DNA of 49,843 nucleotides from Thermomicrobiales bacterium (GCA_023957115.1 JAMLHN010000030.1:1-49843), one strand, 5' to 3'. Positions 17,523 to 26,061 are shown, counted from the first letter of the stretch. Numbers and translations are program-made. The notes: generated by a model not told the origin, from the sequence alone.

Positions 17523-17554
17523 AAAACGGCCCGGGATTGCCCGGGCCGTTTTTT
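17523..17554. terminator. strong rho-independent terminator
   Basis: A 13-base stem AAAACGGCCCGGG (17523-17535), a four-base loop ATTG, and the exact complement to 17552, ending in TTTTTT on the plus strand. The A-run on the left gives a T-run on the minus strand too, so it can serve both the cysteine-rich frame and the convergent gene ending at 17593. Confidence 0.88.
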
Positions 17555-17592
17555 GCTGCTCCATCTTGTCGAAGGATGGGGCTTCGAAGCGT

Positions 17593-18183
17593 CTAGCTTT
17601 CGTCCTGCATCAGGGTGATGGAGACGGTGGTGGTTCCGTCACCGTTGTCGTGCAAGACGGCCGTGCCGGTATATCCAGAGTCGTTGAGCGCGGCGAGCTG
17701 GATGGTGAGGTCACCAGAATCTGCCGCGGTGCCGGCGATATCGCCACAGGCGATGTAGTTGCCGATGTTCTCGGCCGACTCGTGAACGTTGATGGCGTAG
17801 CCACCGGCGCTCAAATCGGCAAGTGCGGCCTGGACGATCGTTTCGCTGGTCGCGACGCCGACGCCGAACGGACCGGCAACCGGGGTACCCATGCCGGTGT
17901 CCATCTCGGGGCTCGCCATGGCCTCCATGGAATGCGGCGTGGCGAACGCATCGTCAGCGACTGGAGTGCCGGTGTCACTGGTTGCATCGGCGCTCACATC
18001 GGTGAGGGGGTGAACCACGTCTCCCAGCTCAGCGCACGATCCTGAATGGATATGGGCCGGGTGTGCCGTGGCGGCAGCATCCTGGGCCGATGCGATGGTG
18101 GGGGCGATGACGATACCGAGCGTCAGGGCGATCCCTGCGGCGATCATCGACAATGCGCGTGCGGGACTCATGGATAGTCGCAT
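17593..18183 (-). CDS. secreted protein with two HxHxSxC/NVHES-type blocks
   Basis: Exported protein of 196 residues. A signal peptide (MSPARALSMIAAGIALTLGIVIAP) is followed by ASAQDA. The mature part has HPAHIHSGSCAELGDVVHPL near the N-terminus and AINVHESAENIGNYIACGDI towards the C-terminus, with a Met/Thr/Pro-rich middle (METs near GTPVAGP). The paired His/Cys blocks look like a CHRD- or Cu/Zn-SOD-like beta fold that might bind metal, but I cannot confirm this. The start at 18183 has AAGGA close upstream and begins the signal peptide; the longer frame to 18294 adds an unconserved leader. A 165-base gap separates it from the secreted protein gene upstream. Confidence 0.75.
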   Translation of the reverse strand: MRLSMSPARALSMIAAGIALTLGIVIAPTIASAQDAAATAHPAHIHSGSCAELGDVVHPLTDVSADATSDTGTPVADDAFATPHSMEAMASPEMDTGMGTPVAGPFGVGVATSETIVQAALADLSAGGYAINVHESAENIGNYIACGDIAGTAADSGDLTIQLAALNDSGYTGTAVLHDNGDGTTTVSITLMQDES

Positions 18184-18348
18184 TGCTTCCTTATCTCCTG
18201 CCGGGGTGTCCCGGCTGTTACCGGTCGCGGCAGCCATCCTGCCGCATTTCAACCGTACGCATGGAGCGGAGAACGCGGATTTTTTGGCACCCAAGAAATC
18301 CAGAGATTTTCACAAGTTTCCCGAGGTGTTGCTCTTCGGTTGTACCCC

Positions 18349-19263
18349 CTAATCGGCATCCGAGCCGTTCCCGGGTGTGGCCGGGGTCCCGGCCGGATTG
18401 GGTGTGCCAGCAACGGGTGATGCCAGGATGGGACTGCCGGTTGCATCCACGGAGGGCGTCGGATCGATTGGATCCGCGGCAATCAGCACTTCAGTTGGTG
18501 TCGGTGTCGGGGTTGGCGTGACCGTGGGGATGTCGTTCTCGTAAAGAATGAAGACCCCGCTGGTCGAGAATAATTCCTGATCCTCACTGTCGATTGGCAA
18601 CCGGTCGATGGTCGTTGCCCCGTCGGTATCGAGGAATCGCTGGGCGAGTGCTTCAGTGTCGGTCAGCATCCAGACGGGAGAGATCGTGCGCTCCGACCAG
18701 TTCTCGATGGTCATCCCGCTGATGAAGAGCACATTCCCGTCCCGTACCAGGGTGACCGCGGTGGGCCGGTCTTCTTCAGCGCGGCCAGAGGGGAGGATAC
18801 GGGTGCCGAACGTCCAGGTGATGGAACGGTCGCCGATCTGACGCGATTCGTCGCCGGCGGGGTCGATGACATAATGGGCGGTACGCGCAAACGGCTCACC
18901 TTCGAATTCGATGTACGACTGGGAGAAGGTGTAGACCATCCAGAGCTGAGGGCCGAAATTGGCGATCGTGCCGAACGCGGCGTCGGCCGACGCATCCGAA
19001 TCGAACGTGAACGCCATGACCCCGGAGAAGACAAAGGTGTCGATCTCGTCCGGACCGTCCGGTGCATTCAAATAGGACCAACGGTTTCCGGCGACTTGCG
19101 CAAGCCCCGGGATCTGATCGAACGCGGGGAAGGCGCTGATCTGCTCGGCGGCTTCGCCGGACACGGGTTGCGCTACGACCGTCGTCGCAAACATACCGGT
19201 TCCAAGCATGGTGACCAGAACGGCAATGACAATGGCCTGCAGGCGAATGGTCGCGCGGAACAT
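18349..19263 (-). CDS. secreted protein with Thr/Pro tail
   Basis: Exported protein of 304 residues. A signal peptide (LQAIVIAVLVTMLGTGMFATTVVA) ends at AQP. The globular part, about residues 35-235, contains aromatic-rich strands (WSYLNAPDG, FVFSGVMAFTFDSD, LWMVYTFSQSYIEF) and no recognised domain. From about 245 the sequence is a low-complexity TVTPTPTPTPTEV region followed by a Pro/Thr/Ala/Gly tail ending GNGSDAD, typical of surface-exposed linkers. GGAGG five bases before the ATG supports the start. It is transcribed in the same direction as 17593 with a moderate gap. Function unknown; export is well supported. Confidence 0.75.
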   Translation of the reverse strand: MFRATIRLQAIVIAVLVTMLGTGMFATTVVAQPVSGEAAEQISAFPAFDQIPGLAQVAGNRWSYLNAPDGPDEIDTFVFSGVMAFTFDSDASADAAFGTIANFGPQLWMVYTFSQSYIEFEGEPFARTAHYVIDPAGDESRQIGDRSITWTFGTRILPSGRAEEDRPTAVTLVRDGNVLFISGMTIENWSERTISPVWMLTDTEALAQRFLDTDGATTIDRLPIDSEDQELFSTSGVFILYENDIPTVTPTPTPTPTEVLIAADPIDPTPSVDATGSPILASPVAGTPNPAGTPATPGNGSDAD

Positions 19264-19469
19264 GATTCCTCCCCAATGGGCAATGTTTGGCTGGAGTGGA
19301 ACGGAACCACACCCGGTATGTGCCCCGGGAACCCAGGACGAAGGACCGGCCAGCCGCTTCTTTCACTTCCGGACATCCTACCGATTGCTGTCAAGAGCGC
19401 GTGGCGAAGCGCGGACCCTGTGGCTGTCCGGAGGAAGAGGACCGGCGGCCATTGGTTCGACCGTCACCG

Positions 19470-19865
19470 CTACATCGTTGTCGTACGATGCGGCTCGACC
19501 ACGAAGAGGGAATGGTTGTCCGGCATGCCAGGGTAGGTGTCGTTGCCCGTGTATTTGCGCACCATGGCGATGACGGTAGGATCCTGGCTGTTCACCGTTC
19601 GATCGAAGGCCGCCGTACCGCGAATCTCCAGATAGTGAATCGGATTGTCAGGGTCGGCCATCGAGAGGGAGACACGTGGGTCGCGTTCGATGTTCTTTGC
19701 CTTTTGCCCGGCGGGCTCGATCGAAAGCACGATCTGCTCGCCGTCCCAGAGGAACCAGACGGGGTTCGACTGTGGCTCGCCCTTTGGCCCGATCGTGGCG
19801 CAATGGACCAGAATGGGCTTATCCAGCAAGTCGAGATGCGTTTCGGGGATCACGTTCGACGGCAT
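19470..19865 (-). CDS. PPOX-class (FMN or F420-dependent) oxidoreductase
   Basis: Pyridoxamine-5'-phosphate-oxidase-like split-barrel protein of 131 residues, most like the F420-binding TIGR03618-type group. The pattern is LVHCATIGPKGEPQSNPVWFLWDGEQIVLSI, then KAKNIERDPRVSLSMADPDNP and YLEIRGTAAF, which form the cofactor-binding core. Such proteins reduce unsaturated or heterocyclic substrates with F420H2 or FMN. The ATG at 19865 has AGGAG at good spacing; a start 8 codons earlier lacks that. It lies 20 bases after the end of the 2-hydroxyacid dehydrogenase gene, so both are one operon. Whether the cofactor is F420 or FMN is not decided. Confidence 0.85.
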   Translation of the reverse strand: MPSNVIPETHLDLLDKPILVHCATIGPKGEPQSNPVWFLWDGEQIVLSIEPAGQKAKNIERDPRVSLSMADPDNPIHYLEIRGTAAFDRTVNSQDPTVIAMVRKYTGNDTYPGMPDNHSLFVVEPHRTTTM

Positions 19866-19885
19866 ATGTACTCCTGGGGTGTCGG

Positions 19886-20977
19886 TCAATAGCCGCGTTG
19901 CTTGTCGAGCAACGGAGACATTTCATCGTAGCGCCCTTCGAGAAAGAGTGGGATGTTTCGTACGAAAATGTCGGTGATGCGCTGATTTTCACTCCAGGCG
20001 GTACTGGCCGAGTGCGGCGCGATCAGGACATTGGGCATCTCCCACAGCGGTGACTCGGTCGGGAGCGGTTCGGTGCGAAAGACATCGAGCCCGGCGAAGG
20101 CGATCTGCCCGCTCCGGAGCGCTTCGATCATGGCGTCTTCATCGATCACGATCCCACGTGCGATGTTGACCAGCACGATCCCGGGTTTCATGGCGGCAAT
20201 CGCCGCCGCATCGATCAGGTTTTCGGTGTCTGGCGTATGCGGGGTGGAGAGCACCACGAAATCCGATTGGCCAAGCGCGGCGTGCAGCCCGGAACGATCG
20301 AACACCTGATCGAAGCCGAGCGACTGGGAGCGTTCCGGATCGACGCGCGATGCAACCGCGATGGTGCGCATACCGAATGCCTTGCCCAGACGACCGACCT
20401 CGCGTCCGATCCGCCCCGGTCCAACGACGGTCAGGGTTCGGCCATCGAGCTCACCGGCGCAATAGCGTTCCCACCGGTGCGCCCGCTGATCGTCCCGCAA
20501 GCGCGGAAGCTCCTTGACCCAGGTCAGCATGACCGCAAAAGCAAACTCCGCCAGTGGTTTCGCGTGGATCCCGCTTGATGTCGTGACAAGGATGTCCGTA
20601 TCGGCCAATCCGAGATTTGTGATCATCGGTCCGACCCCGGCTGAGGTCGTCTGAATCCAGCGCAGCTTTGGCAGGATCTCCAGCACCGGTTTCGTCGTGG
20701 CGCCGGGCGTGTCCCAAACCACCTCCGGGATATCCCAAACCACGTCGCACTCGGCCAGCATCGCTTCCCAGCGGGCTTGATCTCTGGGCGAGCGCGTCCA
20801 GCCGTCGGGACCCTCATGGTCGGCGACATAGCGCGCGGGCGGCAGAAGATCGGGGGCATAACGCACATCGATCCGTCCCGGCGCGGCGTTTCGTATTCGC
20901 TCGACATGCTCCGGCTCGAGCGGAGACGTAATGCCAATAACGACCGGAGTTGTGCTCGACTCGCTCAATGTACTCAC
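19886..20977 (-). CDS. D-isomer 2-hydroxyacid dehydrogenase
   Basis: NAD(P)-dependent dehydrogenase of the D-2-hydroxyacid family (glyoxylate/hydroxypyruvate or phosphonate-type substrates). The 363-residue protein has SSGIHAKPLAEFAFA, the cofactor loop VVGPGRIGREVG, VNIARGIVIDED with catalytic Arg, LDVFRTEPLP with Glu, and APHSAST with the catalytic His. The start is GTG at 20977, supported by GAGG five bases upstream; the long N-terminal extension to 21133 is not conserved. It is divergent from nirK across a 316-base region and is followed closely by the PPOX gene. It is distinct from the SerA of this window: no ACT or ASB domain. Confidence 0.9.
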   Translation of the reverse strand: MSTLSESSTTPVVIGITSPLEPEHVERIRNAAPGRIDVRYAPDLLPPARYVADHEGPDGWTRSPRDQARWEAMLAECDVVWDIPEVVWDTPGATTKPVLEILPKLRWIQTTSAGVGPMITNLGLADTDILVTTSSGIHAKPLAEFAFAVMLTWVKELPRLRDDQRAHRWERYCAGELDGRTLTVVGPGRIGREVGRLGKAFGMRTIAVASRVDPERSQSLGFDQVFDRSGLHAALGQSDFVVLSTPHTPDTENLIDAAAIAAMKPGIVLVNIARGIVIDEDAMIEALRSGQIAFAGLDVFRTEPLPTESPLWEMPNVLIAPHSASTAWSENQRITDIFVRNIPLFLEGRYDEMSPLLDKQRGY

Positions 20978-21293
20978 CGCCACCTCTGCGCAACCGTTCG
21001 AAATGACGATTGTATCGGGTGTGGCGCCTGGTTGGTCAGACTGCACGTGGGCGCCAGCGGGCAAGGGTGATTTTCGTCTCGATCGGCCCGATTCTGTGCG
21101 AGAATCTGGGCGCTTCTGTGCGGAATAGTGCAATTGTCACGAATCTGTAACGTCGAAATTCAGAATGTGATCTTTCCGGCTCACCGTGCGCGGCAGACTT
21201 CATAGCAAATCTCGGAGCGTACTGAGAGCGCACGTCATGGGTGTTGGGCGCAGGTGCTGTGCCTCAGGAATATTTCGTACAGGAGGTCAGACG
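20978..21293. promoter_or_regulatory. divergent promoter region between dehydrogenase and nirK
   Basis: 316 bases separate two divergent starts, so both promoters should lie here. No convincing -35/-10 pair or FNR/NsrR/CRP box could be placed by eye; TGTGA and TCACC occur near 21166-21185 but with a spacing of 10, not 6. An AGGAGG ribosome site is at 21281. Confidence 0.35.
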
Positions 21294-22784
21294 TTGAACA
21301 ATCGTGTATCTCGGAGACTCTTTCTGGGCTCAGTTGCGGGCGCGTCCGTTGCCACGCCGTTCGCGGTGTTTCAGAACGACGCCTCGGCGCAAACTCCGGC
21401 CGCCGATGGATGGACCCCGGTCGATAGCGTGCGGCCGGCGCTCACTCCGGTTGCCGAGCTTCAGCCAGCTCCCGACGATGAGATCCATGTAACGATGGCG
21501 CCAAACGTGCCGCCGCCGATTGCACGATCCGATCAGCGGACCTTCGACGTCGCATTGGAGTCGATCGAAGGCGTTTGCCCGCTCGATCCCGAGAACAGCG
21601 TCAGCACGCTGATGTGGGGGTATCGCATTGCCGGGCAGGAAGACGTGCTGTGCGGTTCTCCCGGCCCAGTGATCCGCGGGCGCGTTGGCGATATGGTCAC
21701 GATTTCCATGACCAATCTGCCCAGTAGCATGCATCCGCACAATATCGACTTCCACGCGGTCACCGGCCAGGGCGGTGGCGCCGAGGCACTGACCGCAAAT
21801 CCGGGAGAGACGAAGACGATCCAGGTTCGCCTGCTCTATCCCGGTACGTTCATGTACCACTGTGCCTATGGGGATGTGCCTCAGCATATTTCCCATGGCA
21901 TGTACGGCATGATCATCGTCGACCCGGAGCAACCGCTTCCGGAGGTCGAGCATGAATGGTCCATCTCTCAGAGTGAGTGGTACGTGATGGAGGTCGGTGC
22001 GGAAGATCAGGGCGTGGCCAAGTTCGATCGTGCCGGTCTGCTCCTCGAGCACCCGCGCTACGTCACGTTCAACGGCCGCACCGATGCATTGCGGGGCGAA
22101 AACGCGTTGCATATGCAGGTGGGAGAGCGCGCCCGCATCTACTTCGTCAACCAGGGGATCAACCTGGTTTCCAGTTTCCACCCGATCGGGTCGCACTGGG
22201 ACCTGGTCTATCCCGAGGCGGCCACCCATCCGGCGAATGTGCCGATCCGGGGTTCCCAGTCCACGCTCGTCGTGGCCGGCGGCGGTACGGTCGCGGAGCT
22301 CGACGCGCTGGTGCCGTCGACCATCATTCTGGTCGACCACTCGCTGGTGCGCTCCTTCTACAAGGGATCGATCGGTCAGATCGTGATCGAAGGTGAGCCG
22401 GATCCAGAGATCTATGTTGCGCTTACGGGCGAGCATACCGAGGTCGAACCGCATGCAACCCCGGTTGCCACCGATGTCGCGGCCGAAGTGGTCATGCCGG
22501 AGGGCGCCTACCTGCCGGACAATGCCCAGATCGCGTACAGCCCGCCGGTGGTCACGATCCCGGTTGGTGGAACGGTGCTTTGGATCAACCACGACTCGGT
22601 GGCGCACACCGTGACGTCGGGGCTCTCGGATGGATTCTCGGGTACGCCGGATGGCGTCTTCGATTCGGGATTCATGGAAACCGGTGCAACCTTCACGCAC
22701 ACGTTTACCGAGGCTGGAACCTACCCGTATTTCTGCATGCCGCATCCGTGGATGCGCGGCACGCTGCTCGTCGTCGAGGAGTAG
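21294..22784 (+). CDS. nirK: copper nitrite reductase with C-terminal cupredoxin
   Basis: Reduces nitrite to nitric oxide at a type-2 copper. The N-terminus is a Tat signal (SRRLFLG). The NirK core has all expected residues: His149, Asp152 and His154 in HPHNIDFH, His189-Cys190 in YHCA, His198, Met203, the second catalytic His at 301 in GSHWD and type-2 ligand His349 in VDHSL. Residues about 395-496 form an extra plastocyanin-like domain with its own type-1 site (His438, Cys481, His484, Met487), a likely built-in electron donor. The Cys190 to His198 loop is one residue shorter than the classic spacing. The start is TTG 21294, with AGGAGG seven bases upstream. The product is a 496-residue periplasm- or outside-facing enzyme. 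Confidence 0.93.
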   Translation: MNNRVSRRLFLGSVAGASVATPFAVFQNDASAQTPAADGWTPVDSVRPALTPVAELQPAPDDEIHVTMAPNVPPPIARSDQRTFDVALESIEGVCPLDPENSVSTLMWGYRIAGQEDVLCGSPGPVIRGRVGDMVTISMTNLPSSMHPHNIDFHAVTGQGGGAEALTANPGETKTIQVRLLYPGTFMYHCAYGDVPQHISHGMYGMIIVDPEQPLPEVEHEWSISQSEWYVMEVGAEDQGVAKFDRAGLLLEHPRYVTFNGRTDALRGENALHMQVGERARIYFVNQGINLVSSFHPIGSHWDLVYPEAATHPANVPIRGSQSTLVVAGGGTVAELDALVPSTIILVDHSLVRSFYKGSIGQIVIEGEPDPEIYVALTGEHTEVEPHATPVATDVAAEVVMPEGAYLPDNAQIAYSPPVVTIPVGGTVLWINHDSVAHTVTSGLSDGFSGTPDGVFDSGFMETGATFTHTFTEAGTYPYFCMPHPWMRGTLLVVEE

Positions 22785-22810
22785 TCGTTCGCTCATCGAT
22801 GCGAAAACCG

Positions 22811-22847
22811 AAACTGGCGGCGGCAACGCCGCCAGTTTTGTTGTTTT
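22811..22847 (+). terminator. terminator after nirK
   Basis: A 12-base stem AAACTGGCGGCG (22811-22822) is capped by a GCAA tetraloop (a stable GNRA loop), and its complement ends in TTTTGTTGTTTT. It lies 27 bases after the nirK stop. Confidence 0.88.
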
Positions 22848-22890
22848 CCAGCCACGCTGGGTTGCAAGAGCATGCGTCCGCGGCGCCACG

Positions 22891-23343
22891 TTAGCGAGAC
22901 GAATCGGCGAGAAGGAGTTCGATCAGAGGGTGTCGAGGCGAAGTAAACGGATTTACCACGGTGACACCGGACCACGTGAATCCGTCGTGCAAGTCTTCCG
23001 TGAGGAGGATCTCACAACCGGCGCTGGCGGCAGTAGCCAGGATGACGGCGTCCCAGATGTCGAGCTGATGATCGACGGTCAATCCAAGCGCCGCCTGAAA
23101 AGTCTCGACGCTGGCGGACACAACTCTGCTGCTCTCGGACCATTGAACGACCCGATACTTGGCGTCGTCACGCGACAATCCACCCTTGCGCACCAATACC
23201 CGATAGAACTCGCCCAGAACCTGCGTGGGAATGATCTTGGCACGTCCAAGGCGATCCGTGATCGCGAGCGCTGACTGCTTGCGTGGCTCGTCGCCGGTGC
23301 TCTCAGCGTAGACGAGGATGTTGGTGTCGAGTGCAACACTCAC
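22891..23343 (-). CDS. vapC: PIN-domain toxin, VapC family
   Basis: Endoribonuclease toxin of a type II toxin-antitoxin pair. The 150-residue PIN fold has the four acidic residues expected at the Mg site: Asp6 in ALDTNILVY, Glu45 in QVLGEF, Asp98 in WDAVI and Asp117 in LTEDL. The length is typical. The start is GTG, overlapping the antitoxin stop by four bases (GTGA), so translation is coupled. VapC toxins commonly cut tRNA or rRNA; the target here is unknown. Confidence 0.92.
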   Translation of the reverse strand: MSVALDTNILVYAESTGDEPRKQSALAITDRLGRAKIIPTQVLGEFYRVLVRKGGLSRDDAKYRVVQWSESSRVVSASVETFQAALGLTVDHQLDIWDAVILATAASAGCEILLTEDLHDGFTWSGVTVVNPFTSPRHPLIELLLADSSR

Positions 23344-23591
23344 TCGTTCGGCTCGTCGTCGTAGAGCTCATCCCGGGTCCACGGAACGAATTGCGCGCCT
23401 GGCTGTGTCCGCAATCGCTCGATGAGTGCGCGATGCGCTTCCGCTCGTTGTGCGTCTGCGTCATCGGCTGGCTCGATACGGGCGATCGTGCGGCCATGAC
23501 TCGTGATCAAATAGGTCTTTCCTTCTTTGACATGGCGAAGGAGCGCGGCAAAGTTGCGGTTGGCTTCGGTTGCCGTAACGGATTCCTGCAT
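23340..23591 (-). CDS. Phd/YefM-family antitoxin
   Basis: The 83-residue antitoxin gene lies just upstream of the PIN toxin gene. Its N-terminal half has the Phd/YefM pattern (VTATEANRNFAALLRHVKEGKTYLITSHGRTIARI), which makes the DNA-binding dimer. The acidic, Asp/Glu-rich C-terminal half (TRDELYDDEPNE) would bind and mask the toxin. GAGG precedes the ATG. A perfect 10-bp inverted repeat 15 bases upstream of the start is the expected autoregulatory site. Confidence 0.92.
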   Translation of the reverse strand: MQESVTATEANRNFAALLRHVKEGKTYLITSHGRTIARIEPADDADAQRAEAHRALIERLRTQPGAQFVPWTRDELYDDEPNE

Positions 23592-23605
23592 CGTCCACCT
23601 CAGTC

Positions 23606-23632
23606 ATAAAGTAGTTAGTATCACTACTTTAT
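23606..23632. promoter_or_regulatory. inverted-repeat operator of the toxin-antitoxin pair
   Basis: ATAAAGTAGT (23606-23615), a 7-base spacer, and its exact complement ACTACTTTAT (23623-23632). It is AT-rich against a GC-rich background and lies immediately upstream of the antitoxin ribosome site, where Phd-type dimers bind to repress their own operon. Confidence 0.75.
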
Positions 23633-23739
23633 CGCCACGTGCGCGAATCGGCAATACGCGTGTCCTGAAACCGTCTCGGGAAACCCGATGCTAGAATCGG
23701 GCGCATCGAGGGACGGTTGCGTGTGCAGGAGAATCCAGA

Positions 23740-24855
23740 ATGGCCCCAGGAGTTCCGACCAAAGCGGTCTATGCCGAGCGCATCGAGAATGCCCAGCAAG
23801 AGATGAAACGGCAGGGAATCGATGTCTTGCTGGTGGGCCCGTCGTCCGATCTCGTCTATCTCATTGGATACGATGCACATCTGAGCGAGCGACTCAACCT
23901 GCTGATCATCCGGCAGGACGGCACGCCCGATCTGGTCGTCCCAGTGCTCGAATCGTTTCTGGCAACCGATTGTGAGCCCACGGTGACCCTGCGCCGGTGG
24001 GAGGAGACCGAATCCCCCTCCGAGCTGGCAGCATCGTTGATCGGGGACACCGCCGGCGTCACATTGGGCGTGAGCGATCAGCTTTGGAGCACGTTCCTCC
24101 TGAAACTGCAGAACGCGATGCCGGACGGCGACTGGACCTCTGGTCAACCGATCCTGGCGCACCTGCGGGTGACGAAGGATCAAGCGGAGCTGGACAACCT
24201 GGCCGAGGTGGCGCGCCTGACCGACGAGGCCTGGCACGAGTTCGTCGAGAGCGGCCAGCTCAGCGGGCTGACCGAGACCCAGGCGATCGAGCGCCTCGGT
24301 GGGATGATGGAAAAACGCGGGATTGGACTGTCGTTCGGGATCTGTGCCAGTGGGCCAAACGCGGCATCCCCCCACCATCACACCGGCGACCGGGTTATCG
24401 AGCAGGGCGATTCGGTCATTTTCGACTGGGGTGGGCGGCTCAATGGATACTATTCGGATGTGACGCGCACGGTCTTCGTCGGGACGCCGACCGAGGAGTA
24501 TCGTAAGGTCTACGAGACCGTGAAGGCGGCCAACCAGGCTGCGTTCGAAGCGGTCAAACCGGGAGTGCCGGCGGAAGAGATCGACAAAGCCGCACGCGAC
24601 GTCATCACCAAAGCCGGCTATGGACCGGCTTTCCTCCATCGCGTCGGTCACGGGCTCGGTATGGATCTCCACGAGGAACCCTATCTCGTGGGGGGAAACA
24701 CCACCCCCCTTGAAGTCGGCATGGTCTTTTCGGATGAGCCGGGTATTTACCTGGAAGGCAACCTCGGCGTGCGCATCGAGGATACGGTCGTCGTGACCGA
24801 AACGGGCGCCAAGCGTCTCAACGAAGCGACCCGCGAGCTGACCGTGATGGATTAG
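23740..24855 (+). CDS. Xaa-Pro aminopeptidase-like protein, M24 family
   Basis: Metallopeptidase of the creatinase/prolidase fold that cleaves an N-terminal residue before proline or a related amide. Residues about 1-140 form the creatinase N-terminal domain (GIDVLLVGPSSDLVYLIGYDA). The catalytic domain has the five metal ligands Asp229 (FDWGG), Asp240 (SDVTRT), His304 (HRVGHGLGMDLHE), Glu333 (SDEPGIY) and Glu347 (VRIEDTV), plus the PHHHTGD stretch. The 371-residue length fits. AGGAG lies eight bases before the ATG. A six-base inverted repeat CCCGAT/ATCGGG (23684-23701) sits upstream. A 22-bp perfect-stem hairpin follows the gene. Confidence 0.92.
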   Translation: MAPGVPTKAVYAERIENAQQEMKRQGIDVLLVGPSSDLVYLIGYDAHLSERLNLLIIRQDGTPDLVVPVLESFLATDCEPTVTLRRWEETESPSELAASLIGDTAGVTLGVSDQLWSTFLLKLQNAMPDGDWTSGQPILAHLRVTKDQAELDNLAEVARLTDEAWHEFVESGQLSGLTETQAIERLGGMMEKRGIGLSFGICASGPNAASPHHHTGDRVIEQGDSVIFDWGGRLNGYYSDVTRTVFVGTPTEEYRKVYETVKAANQAAFEAVKPGVPAEEIDKAARDVITKAGYGPAFLHRVGHGLGMDLHEEPYLVGGNTTPLEVGMVFSDEPGIYLEGNLGVRIEDTVVVTETGAKRLNEATRELTVMD

Positions 24856-24907
24856 CGCGGCAGGCGCGATCGGTTGGATTCAGATCGTTCGGATTCCGCG
24901 ATTCCGT

Positions 24908-24964
24908 TGACAAACGCATAACGAGACGGTGCACAAGAAGCGCCGTCTCGTTATGCGTTTGTCA
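24908..24964. terminator. 22-bp perfect inverted repeat after the M24 gene
   Basis: Arms 24908-24929 and 24943-24964 are exact complements (TGACAAACGCATAACGAGAC is the start of the left arm) around a 13-base loop. The stem is much longer than a typical terminator and is followed by no clear T-run. It may act as a transcript end, a processing or stability element, or a binding site. Confidence 0.55.
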
Positions 24965-25049
24965 CGTTCACCCACAGAATCGTCATACATATGAATGACA
25001 TAACGCGCCACAATATGATGCATATGCGCCCATCAGGAGGAGGTCCGAA

Positions 25050-25790
25050 ATGACAGCGTTCGATGGAAAAGTGGCGCTCATCACCGGTGGTGGGAGCGGG
25101 ATCGGTGAGGCGGTTGCTCGTTTGCTGGCCGAGCGGGGAGTTGCGGTGGTGGTCACGGATATCCACCTGGATGCGGCTCAGCGTGTGGCTGATTCGATCA
25201 AAGCGGATGGTGGTTCCGCCGCCGCTTTCGCGGCGAATGTTTCGAACCCGGGCGATTCGAAGGCATCGGTCGATTTTGCGGTCGAAACCTTTGGCGCGCT
25301 GCACGTGGCGGTTAACAACGCCGGTATCGGCGGAACGCTCGGGCCGGCGGCCGATTTGCCGCCGAATGACTGGGATACCGTCATCGGCGTGAACCTGAAT
25401 GGTGTTTTCTATGGGATGCACTATCAGATTCCGGCAATGCTGGCGGCTGGCGGGGGATCGATCGTGAATATGTCGTCGATTCTGGGATTGGTCGGCGAGC
25501 CGACCGCCCCCGCCTATACCGCCGCGAAGCACGGGGTAACCGGGCTGACCAGATCTGCAGCAGTTGCGTATTCGAGCCAGGGTGTGCGGGTGAACTCGGT
25601 TCATCCCGGGTATATCGAAACACCGCTCATCGAACGAATCGACCAGGAGCTCCTGGTCCCGCTGCATCCGATTGGACGGCTCGGACAACCGATTGAGGTC
25701 GCGACGGTGACCGCGTTTCTTCTTTCGGATGAAGCGTCGTTCGTCACTGGAGCGCAGTTCGTGGTCGACGGTGGCTATACCGCTCGCTAA
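25050..25790 (+). CDS. short-chain dehydrogenase/reductase (SDR)
   Basis: NAD(P)-dependent oxidoreductase of the classical SDR family, 246 residues. The features are TGGGSGIG (12-19), DIH at the cofactor edge with Asp suggesting NAD preference, NNAG (89-92), Ser143, Tyr156 and Lys160 of the catalytic set, and the PGYIETPL loop. AGGAGG upstream of the ATG gives a strong ribosome site. Short AT-rich near-palindromes (CATATG, ATGATGCATATG) at 24989-25026 could be a promoter or operator. The FabG-like pattern (VDGGYTAR) fits sugar, steroid or acyl reductases, so the substrate is not predicted. Confidence 0.93.
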   Translation: MTAFDGKVALITGGGSGIGEAVARLLAERGVAVVVTDIHLDAAQRVADSIKADGGSAAAFAANVSNPGDSKASVDFAVETFGALHVAVNNAGIGGTLGPAADLPPNDWDTVIGVNLNGVFYGMHYQIPAMLAAGGGSIVNMSSILGLVGEPTAPAYTAAKHGVTGLTRSAAVAYSSQGVRVNSVHPGYIETPLIERIDQELLVPLHPIGRLGQPIEVATVTAFLLSDEASFVTGAQFVVDGGYTAR

Positions 25791-25823
25791 ACCGTGTTGA
25801 CTCCTGGATATCGTGGTAACCGC

Positions 25824-25851
25824 CCCGGGATGGCATTAACGCCATCCCGGG
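25824..25851 (+). terminator. hairpin after the SDR gene
   Basis: An 11-base stem CCCGGGATGGC (25824-25834) with loop ATTAAC and exact complement to 25851, followed by TTGCTGTTCC. The T-run is weak. Confidence 0.6.
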
Positions 25852-25898
25852 TTGCTGTTCCGGGACCGTACACGCAGGGTTCACGGTCGATCCTCACT

Positions 25899-26021
25899 GT
25901 CATCCTGAACGACGTGAAGGATCTCTCTCATCGGAGCTGCCCGGAGCTCTGCAGCCGACGCGCGCACCGAACGGTGACGGCAACCAACACCAGGGAGATC
26001 CTGCCGTGCGGTCAGGATGAC
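25899..26021. repeat. MITE/REP-like element with terminal inverted repeats
   Basis: The left end GTCATCCTGAACGACGTGA (25899 on) and a reversed copy at 25995-26021 (ending GTCAGGATGAC) bracket 123 bases with a spacer that encodes nothing obvious. The 29 bases at the left end match 13861-13889 exactly. No transposase is present in the window, so it would be mobilised, if at all, by an element elsewhere. Confidence 0.7.
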
Positions 26022-26061
26022 AATCTGGGGCGGATCGCCACGGCAGAAGGCGGGCGTATGC

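Noticed and set aside
21166..21185. CRP/FNR-like TGTGA...TCACC before nirK
   Set aside because: Half-sites are 10 bases apart instead of 6, and no other evidence supports a regulator site.
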